Positions 1 to 5,545 of a stretch of DNA of 6,784 bases are shown here, one piece after another. Positions within the stretch are counted from its first letter, which is position 1; every line of letters starts with the position of its first letter. This DNA comes from an uncultured Collinsella sp. (lineage in GTDB: Bacteria > Actinomycetota > Coriobacteriia > Coriobacteriales > Coriobacteriaceae). The position numbers and the translations under genes are program-made. Location of the stretch: contig UQUG01000083.1 in the NCBI GenBank assembly GCA_900544205.1, positions 1 to 6,784 of the forward strand, written 5' to 3'. The notes beneath the pieces were generated by a model, which ran no database searches, had not been told where the DNA came from, and saw only the letters and a program-made list of their open reading frames with translations.

Positions 1-27
1 GATGCTGCCCATGAGGGTTTTAATCAT
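1..27 (-). CDS. Start of a gene leaving the window, probably an ABC exporter subunit (partial)
   Basis: Only nine codons are visible, reading MIKTLMGSI on the minus strand. The ATG at 27-25 sits inside the end of the MarR gene, so the two overlap by 8 bases (ATGATTAA). A strong ribosome binding site, GGGAGGAA, lies about 5 bases upstream of this ATG, inside marR, which supports a real start and translational coupling. From memory, N-termini beginning MIKTL occur in fused permease/ATPase exporters found beside MarR regulators in Coriobacteria, so an ABC multidrug-type exporter is the best guess. Nine residues cannot prove the family. A second in-frame ATG at 12-10 has no good ribosome binding site. 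Confidence 0.5.
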
Positions 28-526
28 CCAGTTCCTCCCAGGTTACACGGATTTTATCGAGCATTTCGGCGAGGTCTTCGCGCTCGTCGTGGGTGAGAGC
101 GCTAAAGGCGCGCTCTCTAAAGCGGATGCGGGCCGCCTGCTCAACGCGGGCCTTTTCCCATCCCGCATCGGTCAGGCGGATGGTGAGCTGCCGACGGTCT
201 TTGGGATTGCGACTGCGCTCGATAAGACCGCCCAGTTCAAGCTTGGACAGAATCTCGGAAAGGGACCCCGGCTTGAGGTCGAAGTGCATGCCAAGTTCCT
301 GTTGGGATAGCTCGCCGGTCGGCTGCTTGGCGAGTAGGCAGACGATGGGCGCCTTGCCAGATATGCCGCCGCCGTGAAAATGCATGTAATGGCCGCAAAA
401 ACCCAGGCCACTCAGGATGCGCTTGGCGAGTTTGTCTTCGGCGCTGACCGCTTCGGGTATGTCTACCGGTTGCGACGGGTCACCGCCGGGCTCGTGCGAA
501 CAAAGGTTAAGAGGTTCATCGCACAT
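20..526 (-). CDS. MarR-family winged-helix transcriptional regulator
   Basis: This 168-residue protein is probably a cytoplasmic dimeric DNA-binding regulator. The winged-helix core runs from about residue 58 to 125: the recognition region is around LSQQELGMHFDLKPGSLSEI (73-92), followed by the wing with the family's DRRQLTIRLT signature (110-119). The C-terminal part (about 124-165) is charged and helical, as in the MarR dimerisation helices. The N-terminal 40 residues are longer than usual and polar. Residues 44-53 are rich in Cys, His and Gly (C44, H46, H49, H51), which could be a ligand or metal site, but that is speculative. The ATG start has an AGGAG about 12 bases upstream, slightly far. 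The stop overlaps the start of a probable exporter gene, so it likely controls that transporter and itself. The ligand is unknown. Confidence 0.88.
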   Translation of the reverse strand: MCDEPLNLCSHEPGGDPSQPVDIPEAVSAEDKLAKRILSGLGFCGHYMHFHGGGISGKAPIVCLLAKQPTGELSQQELGMHFDLKPGSLSEILSKLELGGLIERSRNPKDRRQLTIRLTDAGWEKARVEQAARIRFRERAFSALTHDEREDLAEMLDKIRVTWEELDD

Positions 527-547
527 GAATTAGTGTTGCTCCTTTCT

Positions 548-583
548 TTAGTTAGGTAGTGGAATTGTTTTGTGCCTAACCAA
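548..583. promoter_or_regulatory. Operator-like inverted repeat at the marR start site
   Basis: The arms GTTAGG (551-556) and CCTAAC (575-580) form a perfect 6-bp inverted repeat, extended outward by TT and AA after one mismatch. The repeat begins at the downstream edge of the -10 box and covers the predicted start site and early transcript. That is a usual position for a MarR autorepressor site. The 18-base gap between arms is wider than in many MarR operators, so two half-sites on the same helix face or an RNA hairpin are alternatives. Confidence 0.4.
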
Positions 584-610
584 TTTAGGAGCGTGAGAAA
601 TCAATGTCAA
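582..610 (-). promoter_or_regulatory. Promoter of the marR operon
   Basis: Reading the minus strand, a consensus -35 box TTGACA (610-605) is followed after exactly 17 bases by TAAATT (587-582) as the -10 box. This is close to the housekeeping sigma consensus and points at marR. The predicted start site lies around 576-574, giving an untranslated leader of about 50 bases before the ATG at 526. Confidence 0.75.
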
Positions 611-617
611 GGTACCA

Positions 618-655
618 AACTTATTAAGTTACGGCGTTTTGCCAAACGCCGTAAC
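618..655. repeat. Perfect 12-bp hairpin with adjoining AT-rich palindrome
   Basis: GTTACGGCGTTT (628-639) and AAACGCCGTAAC (644-655) are perfectly complementary around a TGCC loop. Directly beside it AACTTATTAAGTT (618-630) is a 13-bp palindrome with one central base. There is no T-run on either side, so this is not a standard terminator. It lies just upstream of the marR -35 box and could be a regulator site, the scar of a mobile repeat, or a factor-dependent end of a lost gene. Confidence 0.6.
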
Positions 656-721
656 CGCTCGACGCTGCAAACCCGCCAGAGCGGCAATCTGCCTTTCAAC
701 TTCGGCGGCATGACCAGAAGG
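629..721 (-). pseudogene. Possible remnant of the 3' end of a gene
   Basis: A minus-strand frame of 31 codons is open between an in-frame TGA (724-722) and a TAA (631-629) inside the 12-bp hairpin. It has no start codon. The translation includes HAAEVERQIAALAGLQRRAV, an amphipathic helical sequence that looks more protein-like than chance. It could be the tail of a lost gene, but short open frames are common in GC-rich DNA, and I do not recognise a family. Confidence 0.2.
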
Positions 722-736
722 TCAAGATAGTCGTTG

Positions 737-774
737 GGGACGTTCTTGTTTGACTAGTCATTTAAGAACGTCCC
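737..774. repeat. 38-bp nested dyad (palindromic element)
   Basis: The outer arms GGGACGTTCTT (737-747) and AAGAACGTCCC (764-774) are perfectly complementary. The inner ten bases TGACTAGTCA (751-760) are themselves a perfect palindrome on the same axis; only three positions on each side are unpaired. It resembles the palindromic intergenic repeats of bacterial genomes and may be present in many copies. The right arm ends 142 bases before the kinase start. Confidence 0.65.
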
Positions 775-916
775 TAATGACTAACTTCCTCCTTCCCGTA
801 ACCTTTCCGCAACAATGTGGCCTCCACGGCGCCGGCGCCCGCCTGCCGTGCTCCCTGCGCTACACTTAGTTGCACTGTGGCGCCGTTGCGCCGCGCCCGA
901 CCCAAGGGGGACACTC

Positions 917-1741
917 ATGAAGAACACTCAGCTGCTGCTGATCAACGATATGTGCGGATACGGCAAGGTCGCGCTTTCCGCCATGCTGCCGGTGCTGTCG
1001 CACATGGGTTACCGTATCCATAACCTGCCGACGGCACTTGTGTCTGATACGCTCAACTATCCCAAGTTCTACATCCACGACACCACCGAGTACGTGCGCC
1101 AAAGCCTCGCTATCTGGGAGGAGCTCGGCTTTGAGTTCGACGCCATCTCGACCGGCTTTATCGTGACCGAGGAAGAGACGTGCATCATCTCGGACTTTTG
1201 CCACCGCCGTGCGCAAAAGGGCACCAAGGTGTTCGTTGACCCCATCATGGGCGACAACGGCAAGCTCTATGCGGGCGTGCCCGAGTCCACAATCGGTCTC
1301 ATGAGGCACCTGCTCGAGTGCGCCGACTACGCGGTTCCCAACTACACCGAGGCCTGTTTGCTCACCGACACGCCTATCGTCGAGCAAATTACGCCCGATG
1401 AGGCCCGCGCCCTTGTGGACGCTGTGCGCGAGCTGGGTGCCAAGTCGGTGGTCATTACGAGCGCCGTAGTCAATGGCACGAACGCGGTTATTGGTTACGA
1501 CCATGTGGCGGGGGAGTACTTTACGATTCCCTTTGAGCTCATTCCGGTCTATTTCCCGGGCACGGGCGACACGTTCTCGGCGGTGCTCGTCGGCCGCGTT
1601 ATGGCAGGCTGGAGTCTGCAGCGCGCGACGTCCGATGCCATGCGCGTGGTGGCAGAGCTTATCGAACGCAATGCCGACCAAGAGGACAAATCGGCCGGAC
1701 TTCCCATCGAGGCGTGCCTGGACGTGATTGACCATGAGTAA
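917..1741 (+). CDS. pdxY: Pyridoxamine/pyridoxal kinase (PfkB/ribokinase superfamily)
   Basis: This 274-residue cytoplasmic enzyme should phosphorylate pyridoxal and/or pyridoxamine with ATP in vitamin B6 salvage, giving pyridoxal 5'-phosphate or its amine form. The length fits PdxK/PdxY. The N-terminal segment NDMCGYGKVALSAMLPVLS (10-28) matches the substrate-side motif of Clostridia-type pyridoxamine kinases. The central VDPIMGDNGKLY (107-118) and NYTEACLLT (142-150) are typical of the family. The anion hole and catalytic base are in PGTGDTF (214-220), with D218 as the base. The ATG at 917 was chosen because AGGGGG lies about 6 bases upstream; an upstream in-frame extension is arginine/proline-rich and unconvincing. 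It overlaps the next gene by 8 bases. The symbol is by family; PdxK is an equally fair label, and other pyrimidine-type kinase substrates are not excluded. Confidence 0.88.
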   Translation: MKNTQLLLINDMCGYGKVALSAMLPVLSHMGYRIHNLPTALVSDTLNYPKFYIHDTTEYVRQSLAIWEELGFEFDAISTGFIVTEEETCIISDFCHRRAQKGTKVFVDPIMGDNGKLYAGVPESTIGLMRHLLECADYAVPNYTEACLLTDTPIVEQITPDEARALVDAVRELGAKSVVITSAVVNGTNAVIGYDHVAGEYFTIPFELIPVYFPGTGDTFSAVLVGRVMAGWSLQRATSDAMRVVAELIERNADQEDKSAGLPIEACLDVIDHE

Positions 1742-2066
1742 CGCGGCCGAGAGCGGCTCCACCGAGCCTTCGGGCGAGAGCAAACCGCTCGGCGCTCCGC
1801 GCGGTAAGCGTCCGCGTATCCGCATTAGCTGCGTGGACCAGCTGGGGACGTGCCGCTGCCATCATGGTCACAAGCCGGGCGACGTCTTCGACTTCGACCG
1901 CGACCGCGGCAAGATGTGCGCCATGGCCTGCCACGTGGGCTTTCCCTATATCGACATCCTGCGCTACGGTGGCACCGTGCCCGGCAACGAGCCCGGCACG
2001 GCAAAATTCTGCTGCCCCGAGGTCGATACCCTCAATGTTTGGCTTGCCGAGGTCGTCGACGGGTAG
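1734..2066 (+). CDS. Small cysteine-rich TIGR04076-like protein
   Basis: This 110-residue protein starts at the ATG inside the end of the kinase gene (ATGAGTAA). The ribosome binding site is weak, so it is probably translated by coupling from the kinase. The first 28 residues are low-complexity and charged. The core carries GHKPGDVF (45-52), MACHVGFPYIDILRYGG (64-80) and CCPE (93-96), matching my recollection of the TIGR04076 layout: a GHK-x-GD motif, then Cys-Ala, a Tyr-rich segment ending in a double Gly, and a terminal Cys-Pro. Seven cysteines (33, 40, 42, 62, 66, 93, 94) could bind a metal or iron-sulfur cluster. The family's function is not established. The link with B6 salvage comes only from position in the operon. 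Confidence 0.75.
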   Translation: MSNAAESGSTEPSGESKPLGAPRGKRPRIRISCVDQLGTCRCHHGHKPGDVFDFDRDRGKMCAMACHVGFPYIDILRYGGTVPGNEPGTAKFCCPEVDTLNVWLAEVVDG

Positions 2067-2176
2067 GCAGCCGGTCGAATTCGCTGTGTCGCGTATCGGA
2101 ATAGCGTGCATCGGACGGATCCTTCGGCGCTCTGAACTAACTGTCTAGCAAGGCTCCCGGCTTCGCCTGCAGCATC

Positions 2177-2623
2177 CTAAAGCTGCTCGAGTATAGCGGT
2201 ACAGCCGTCGAGCACATCGCGGTACGTGGCGTCGAAGTTGCCGGTGTACCACGGGTCGGCGACGTCGCCGGGGCGATCGGTCCAATCGAGCAGGCGTGTA
2301 ATCTTGCCGTCGGGGTCGCTGCCAAAGATGCGGCGCAGGCCGCGGGCGTTCTCGGCATCCATATAGACAATGTGGTCCCAGTCGCCATATTCCGCTCGGC
2401 GCACCTGGCGCGCACGGTGCGCAACGACGGGAATCCCGACCTCGCGCAGCTTGGCAACCGTGCCATGATGCGGCGGATTGCCAATCTCCTCGGTCGAGGT
2501 CGCGGCGGAATCAATAACGAATTCCGCCTCGCGCCCAGCACGGCGCACCAGCTCGGTAAACACGGACTCAGCCATCGTCGAGCGACAGATATTCCCGTGG
2601 CAAATAAACAGAATGCGTTGCAT
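2177..2623 (-). CDS. Low-molecular-weight protein tyrosine phosphatase
   Basis: This 148-residue cytoplasmic phosphatase belongs to the LMW-PTP family (arsenate-reductase-like fold). The P-loop CHGNICRS (8-15) gives the CX5R signature with nucleophile C8 and R14. The general acid loop is DPWYTG (123-128), with D123. The length is normal and all key residues are present, so it should be active on phosphotyrosine or small aryl phosphates. AAAGGAAA lies about 7 bases upstream of the ATG. It follows the ATPase gene on the same strand after 33 bases, so co-transcription is possible. In other bacteria LMW-PTPs often partner tyrosine kinases of capsule synthesis, but no such kinase is visible here. 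It ends facing the TIGR04076-like gene; I see no convincing terminator in the 110 bases between them. Confidence 0.93.
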   Translation of the reverse strand: MQRILFICHGNICRSTMAESVFTELVRRAGREAEFVIDSAATSTEEIGNPPHHGTVAKLREVGIPVVAHRARQVRRAEYGDWDHIVYMDAENARGLRRIFGSDPDGKITRLLDWTDRPGDVADPWYTGNFDATYRDVLDGCTAILEQL

Positions 2624-2656
2624 GAGCGGTTTCCTTTCAGGGCGGTTGCGCGGGGC

Positions 2657-4027
2657 TTACAGACTGGCCTTGAGACAGTTTGCTCCGATAAAGCCCGCTG
2701 CGTACAAGGGGAGGTGGCGCAGCTCGCGTCCGTCATCGGTTTCGCTGCGGGCAAAATTGTTCTCGGACAATATGTAGGCATACGGCGACCGGGCTTTTTC
2801 CATAAACGACCCGAGGGTTCTCGCGCGCACGTTGCGTGCGGATTTTACCTCGACGGGAACGATCTCCATACGGTCGGTCTGAAGTAGAAAATCGAGCTCG
2901 CCGTTCGTCTTCCAAGACGACGGTGGCATCCAGTAATACGTCTGCAAACCATTGCCCGAAAATGCCTGCATGACCGAGTTCTCCGCCAAGGCACCTCGAA
3001 AGTCGGAAGACAGCGCAATGGCGGAATCCTCTTTGAGGTCGAGCCAGAGTCGCGGGTTGATACCGAGTTTGTAGAACATGAGGCCCGTATCGAGAAGATA
3101 GACCTTAAAGAAGCTCCCGTCTTCGTCGTCGAAGGGGACGAGGGGAGGTTCGATGCCTTCGGTCAGGTTGTTGACCGATATGATGCCGGCGCCCTCGAGC
3201 CAGTCGAGTGGCTCGATGAGCTTTGAGCGTCGGCCTCCGCGTTCGACCTCGGAGTACTTGAATTTCTTGGTTGAGGATCGTAGCAGCTGGGATGGAATGG
3301 AGCGCCAGACCTTGCGCGCTGCTACGCCGCTGATCCCGTTTTCGGGGTCGGTCATATCGGCGGTGTAGGTCTCGTCGATTTCGCGCTGCTCGACGCGCGC
3401 GTCTTCGATGGAAAGCGTCTTGCGATATGCGTTGACGGCGGCGGGCATGCCGCCCACGATTTGGTATCGATGAAACAGGTTGAGCGCGGCTTGGTGTGCG
3501 GCGTAGGTCTCGAGCGTGTCGGCGTGGGTACGAACGGCATCGGCCATCTGCTCCTCGCCGAGCGCCCAGAGAAACTCCTCGAACGACATGGGATGCATGG
3601 TCTCTTGGCGGACGCCGCTGGGAAAAGGCAGCTTGCGCTTGCGCGTGGCGACGCCGAGCTGACTGCCGGTCGCGCATATGCGCCAGCCCGAACCCGAGAA
3701 AAAGCGAAGCGAGTTGAGCGCCCGTTCACAGAGCTGAACCTCGTCAAACAGGATGAATGCGGTTTCCTTGCGAATGGGGGTGCGTTTATAGTCTGAGATT
3801 CGTGCCATGATGGTGTCAACGTCGTCGGTGGGGCAGTCGAACAGCGGGGCAATCAGCTCAAGATCGGTCTGAAAGTCGAGTTTGACAAACGCATCGCCGG
3901 CGATTCGTCTGCCGATTTCCTCGGCAGCGTACGTTTTGCCCACGCGTCGTGCGCCACGGATGAGGAGGGGGCGCGAGGCGTCCTTTGTCGCCCATGATTC
4001 GATAACGGATTCGATTGATCTGCGCAT
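2657..4027 (-). CDS. AAA-family ATPase with DUF4143 and PD-(D/E)XK-like C-terminal domain
   Basis: This 456-residue protein has the AAA_14/DUF4143 layout. Walker A is GARRVGKT (25-32), Walker B is AFILFDE (90-96), and a sensor-like CATGS follows (118-122). The middle (about 195-340) is the DUF4143 region. The C-terminal part has RGALAENSV (344-352) and then ELDF (377-380) and VEVK (392-395), the spacing expected of a degenerate PD-(D/E)XK nuclease-like fold (E350, D379, E393, K395). Length is normal and no motif is lost. Members are widespread, often found as isolated or strain-variable genes, and their cellular role is not settled. The ATG at 4027 has GGAAAGG about 7 bases upstream. Its 5' region carries three phased palindromes, suggesting tight repression or cooperative control. 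The phosphatase gene follows it. Confidence 0.9.
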   Translation of the reverse strand: MRRSIESVIESWATKDASRPLLIRGARRVGKTYAAEEIGRRIAGDAFVKLDFQTDLELIAPLFDCPTDDVDTIMARISDYKRTPIRKETAFILFDEVQLCERALNSLRFFSGSGWRICATGSQLGVATRKRKLPFPSGVRQETMHPMSFEEFLWALGEEQMADAVRTHADTLETYAAHQAALNLFHRYQIVGGMPAAVNAYRKTLSIEDARVEQREIDETYTADMTDPENGISGVAARKVWRSIPSQLLRSSTKKFKYSEVERGGRRSKLIEPLDWLEGAGIISVNNLTEGIEPPLVPFDDEDGSFFKVYLLDTGLMFYKLGINPRLWLDLKEDSAIALSSDFRGALAENSVMQAFSGNGLQTYYWMPPSSWKTNGELDFLLQTDRMEIVPVEVKSARNVRARTLGSFMEKARSPYAYILSENNFARSETDDGRELRHLPLYAAGFIGANCLKASL

Positions 4028-4048
4028 GGGGCTGCCTTTCCAATTTCA

Positions 4049-4129
4049 TGTATTTCAAATACACAGTTTAGTACGATTCCGTGTACTTCAAATACATGAA
4101 ATTGTGGAAAAGCGTGTATCTGAAATACA
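4049..4129. promoter_or_regulatory. Three phased 15-bp operator palindromes upstream of the AAA/DUF4143 gene
   Basis: Three copies of a TGTA-TACA palindrome occur: TGTATTTCAAATACA (4049-4063, perfect apart from its centre), TGTACTTCAAATACA (4082-4096, one imperfect pair) and TGTATCTGAAATACA (4115-4129, one imperfect pair). Their centres are at 4056, 4089 and 4122, so both intervals are 33 bp, about three helical turns, placing all copies on the same face of the DNA. They fill the 109 bases between the end of the transporter gene and the start of the ATPase gene, with the nearest copy 22 bases from the ATG. The layout is typical of cooperative binding by a dimeric regulator. TACTAA (minus strand, 4074-4069) between the first two copies is a weak -10 candidate. 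The binding protein is not identifiable here. Confidence 0.75.
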
Positions 4130-4136
4130 CGAAATC

Positions 4137-5384
4137 TCAGTGCTGGTGCTTGCAAGCGGATAAACGGCGTTCCCAACGGGCGAGCTTGATCGTCACCAGC
4201 GTGAGCACCCAGGCCACGAGCGAGAACGCGGCGCCAACGGCGCCCACGTAGGCAATGCCAATTCCGCTTACCACGGCGCCGCCCACCGCGGTGCCAAACG
4301 AGATGCCGACGTTAAACGCCATGGGCTCCACCGAGCTCGCGAGCACCATCGATTTGGGGTGACGGCTGCGGGCCACGTCCATAAAGTGCGTGATGCACGA
4401 CACCGAGAACAGATACATCAACAGCGCCAGGCTAAAGACAAAGACGAGCGCAACGGGCATGGCGGGGCCGGCGATAAAAAGCCCAATCAGCGCGGCCGCC
4501 TGCAGCACAAACGTCACGAGCAGCGCCTTCATGCCAAAGCGCGCATCGATCCATCCGCCCAAGATGTTCGAGACGAGGCAGAACACGCCGTAGGCCATAA
4601 GCGTGGTGCTGGCCTCGACCGTGCCCATGCCCAGCACCTGCTCAAGATAGGGCGTCACGTAGCCGTAGAACACATAGACCGATCCCACGCCAAACAAGAA
4701 GATGAGCATGCCGGTGATAATGCTCGGCTCACGCAAAAGGCCCGCCTGCTCGCGGAAGGTGGCGGGCTCGTCGGTTTGGCCGGCGCGCGGCATAAACGCC
4801 ACAAGCGCCCCGCAGGTCAGAACGGCAAAGGCGAGCGTACCGTACATGGCGACGTGCCAGTCGAGCGTGTCGGCCACGAACTTGCCGATTGAGGTCACAA
4901 AGACCATCGCCACGGAGAACGCTCCGTATACAATCGAGATAACGAGCGAAGTCTGTTGCGGCGACAGCAGCTCGGGGATGTACGTCACGCCCACGGCCAG
5001 CAGCGCGCCCGAGACGGAGCCCAGGACGATGCGCGAGACAAACAGCACCTGGAAGTTGGGCGCCAGCGCCATGACCAGGTTGCCAAGTATAAAGATGATG
5101 CTGTAGCAAACGAGTAGCTGATACCGGCGGAAGCGTCCCGTGCCGAGTGCGAGCGCCGGTGTGGCGATGGCATAGACGAGCGCGAACACGCTGATGAGCT
5201 GTCCTGCGGTGGCAAGAGAGATGCCAAGCTCTGCTGCCAGGTCACCCTCAATGCCAATGACCACGAACTCAGAACAGCCGAGCGAGAAGCCGAGCAACAC
5301 AAGCAGTGCCAGGCAGAGCCTGGTGCGCGCGGGGGAGAGCGCGGCGGCGGTTGACTTACTTTTAGGCGTGGTTGCGGCGGTCAA
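4137..5384 (-). CDS. MFS transporter, AraJ/YdhP-like DHA1 efflux family
   Basis: This 415-residue membrane protein has about twelve hydrophobic segments, as expected for the major facilitator superfamily. Residues 27-75, with CSEFVVIGIEGDLAAELGIS followed by TAGQLISVFALVYAIATPAL, match the AraJ/YdhP-type DHA1 group of sugar- or drug-efflux proteins. The loop after the second segment carries a degenerate motif A (GTGRFRRYQLL, 81-91), and the equivalent second-half loop is GGWIDARFGMK (276-286). The substrate cannot be read from sequence. The start chosen is TTG at 5384-5382, because GGAG lies 8 bases upstream. A GTG at 5393 is too close to that site and a TTG at 5432 would precede the probable leader. 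It is divergent from the LpdD-Nudix gene and ends 7 bases before the palindrome array. Confidence 0.87.
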   Translation of the reverse strand: MTAATTPKSKSTAAALSPARTRLCLALLVLLGFSLGCSEFVVIGIEGDLAAELGISLATAGQLISVFALVYAIATPALALGTGRFRRYQLLVCYSIIFILGNLVMALAPNFQVLFVSRIVLGSVSGALLAVGVTYIPELLSPQQTSLVISIVYGAFSVAMVFVTSIGKFVADTLDWHVAMYGTLAFAVLTCGALVAFMPRAGQTDEPATFREQAGLLREPSIITGMLIFLFGVGSVYVFYGYVTPYLEQVLGMGTVEASTTLMAYGVFCLVSNILGGWIDARFGMKALLVTFVLQAAALIGLFIAGPAMPVALVFVFSLALLMYLFSVSCITHFMDVARSRHPKSMVLASSVEPMAFNVGISFGTAVGGAVVSGIGIAYVGAVGAAFSLVAWVLTLVTIKLARWERRLSACKHQH

Positions 5385-5414
5385 GGTTGTCACTCCAATG
5401 TCGCATGAATAAGC

Positions 5415-5427
5415 GGGATTCAATCCC
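5415..5427. promoter_or_regulatory. Operator-like palindrome upstream of the MFS gene
   Basis: GGGATTCAATCCC is a perfect 6-bp inverted repeat around one central base, located 31 bases before the proposed TTG start of the transporter. It could be a repressor site or a short leader hairpin. No clear -10/-35 pair for the transporter was found around it. Confidence 0.35.
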
Positions 5428-5464
5428 TGCAACTCTAACAGAATGTGTCAGGTGCCTGCCTCCT

Positions 5465-5505
5465 TTGTCGCAGGCTGCGCTTGCCTGTATAGTCGCAATA
5501 CAGGC
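5465..5505 (+). promoter_or_regulatory. Promoter of the LpdD-Nudix gene with overlapping inverted repeat
   Basis: TTGTCG (5465-5470) and TATAGT (5488-5493) are separated by exactly 17 bases and point at the gene starting at 5546, giving a leader of about 45 bases. GCCTGTAT (5483-5490) and ATACAGGC (5498-5505) form a perfect 8-bp inverted repeat with a 7-base gap that covers the -10 box and the predicted start site. A repressor bound there would block transcription, so regulated expression is likely; an initial-transcript hairpin is less likely because the left arm lies upstream of the start. Confidence 0.6.
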
Positions 5506-5545
5506 GAAGATGGTCTCAGGTACATTGCGGGCGACAGGAGATCCC

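Larger units (their letters stand above)
527..916. other. 390-base non-coding interval between marR and the pyridoxamine kinase
   Basis: No credible gene is present. The marR-proximal half holds that gene's promoter and inverted repeat (548-610). The middle holds a perfect hairpin (628-655), a short reading frame without a start codon (629-721) and a dyad (737-774). The last 100 bases before the kinase are GC-rich and contain TACACT (861-866), a possible -10 box for the kinase, without a convincing -35 box. A second weak candidate is TTGACT (750-755) with CCTAAT 17 bases later (773-778), which overlaps the dyad. Confidence 0.6.

Noticed and set aside
815..916. N-terminal extension of the kinase by 34 residues
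   Set aside because: The extension is Arg/Pro-rich and unlike the family; the ATG at 917 has AGGGGG at good spacing.
866..1825. A 319-codon open frame on the minus strand opposite the kinase
   Set aside because: It is the antisense shadow of a recognisable PfkB-family gene in GC-rich DNA, has no ribosome binding site and no family motifs.
2067..2176. Bidirectional terminator between the convergent TIGR04076-like and phosphatase genes
   Set aside because: I looked for a stem followed by a T-run on either strand and found none that convinces.
2137..2781. Minus-strand open frame overlapping the phosphatase gene
   Set aside because: It is a frame-shifted shadow with low-complexity Arg/Ser/Pro/Ala content.
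4049..4129. Replication iterons or a CRISPR array
   Set aside because: Only three short palindromic copies exist, with no replication gene or spacers; an operator array fits better.
4359..4892. Plus-strand open frame opposite the MFS gene
   Set aside because: His/Lys/Arg-rich composition is typical of the antisense of membrane-protein codons; no start signal.
5372..5545. N-terminal extension of the LpdD-Nudix protein by 58 residues
   Set aside because: It would overlap the divergent transporter start and the TTGTCG/TATAGT promoter; the ATG at 5546 has a well-placed AGGAG.
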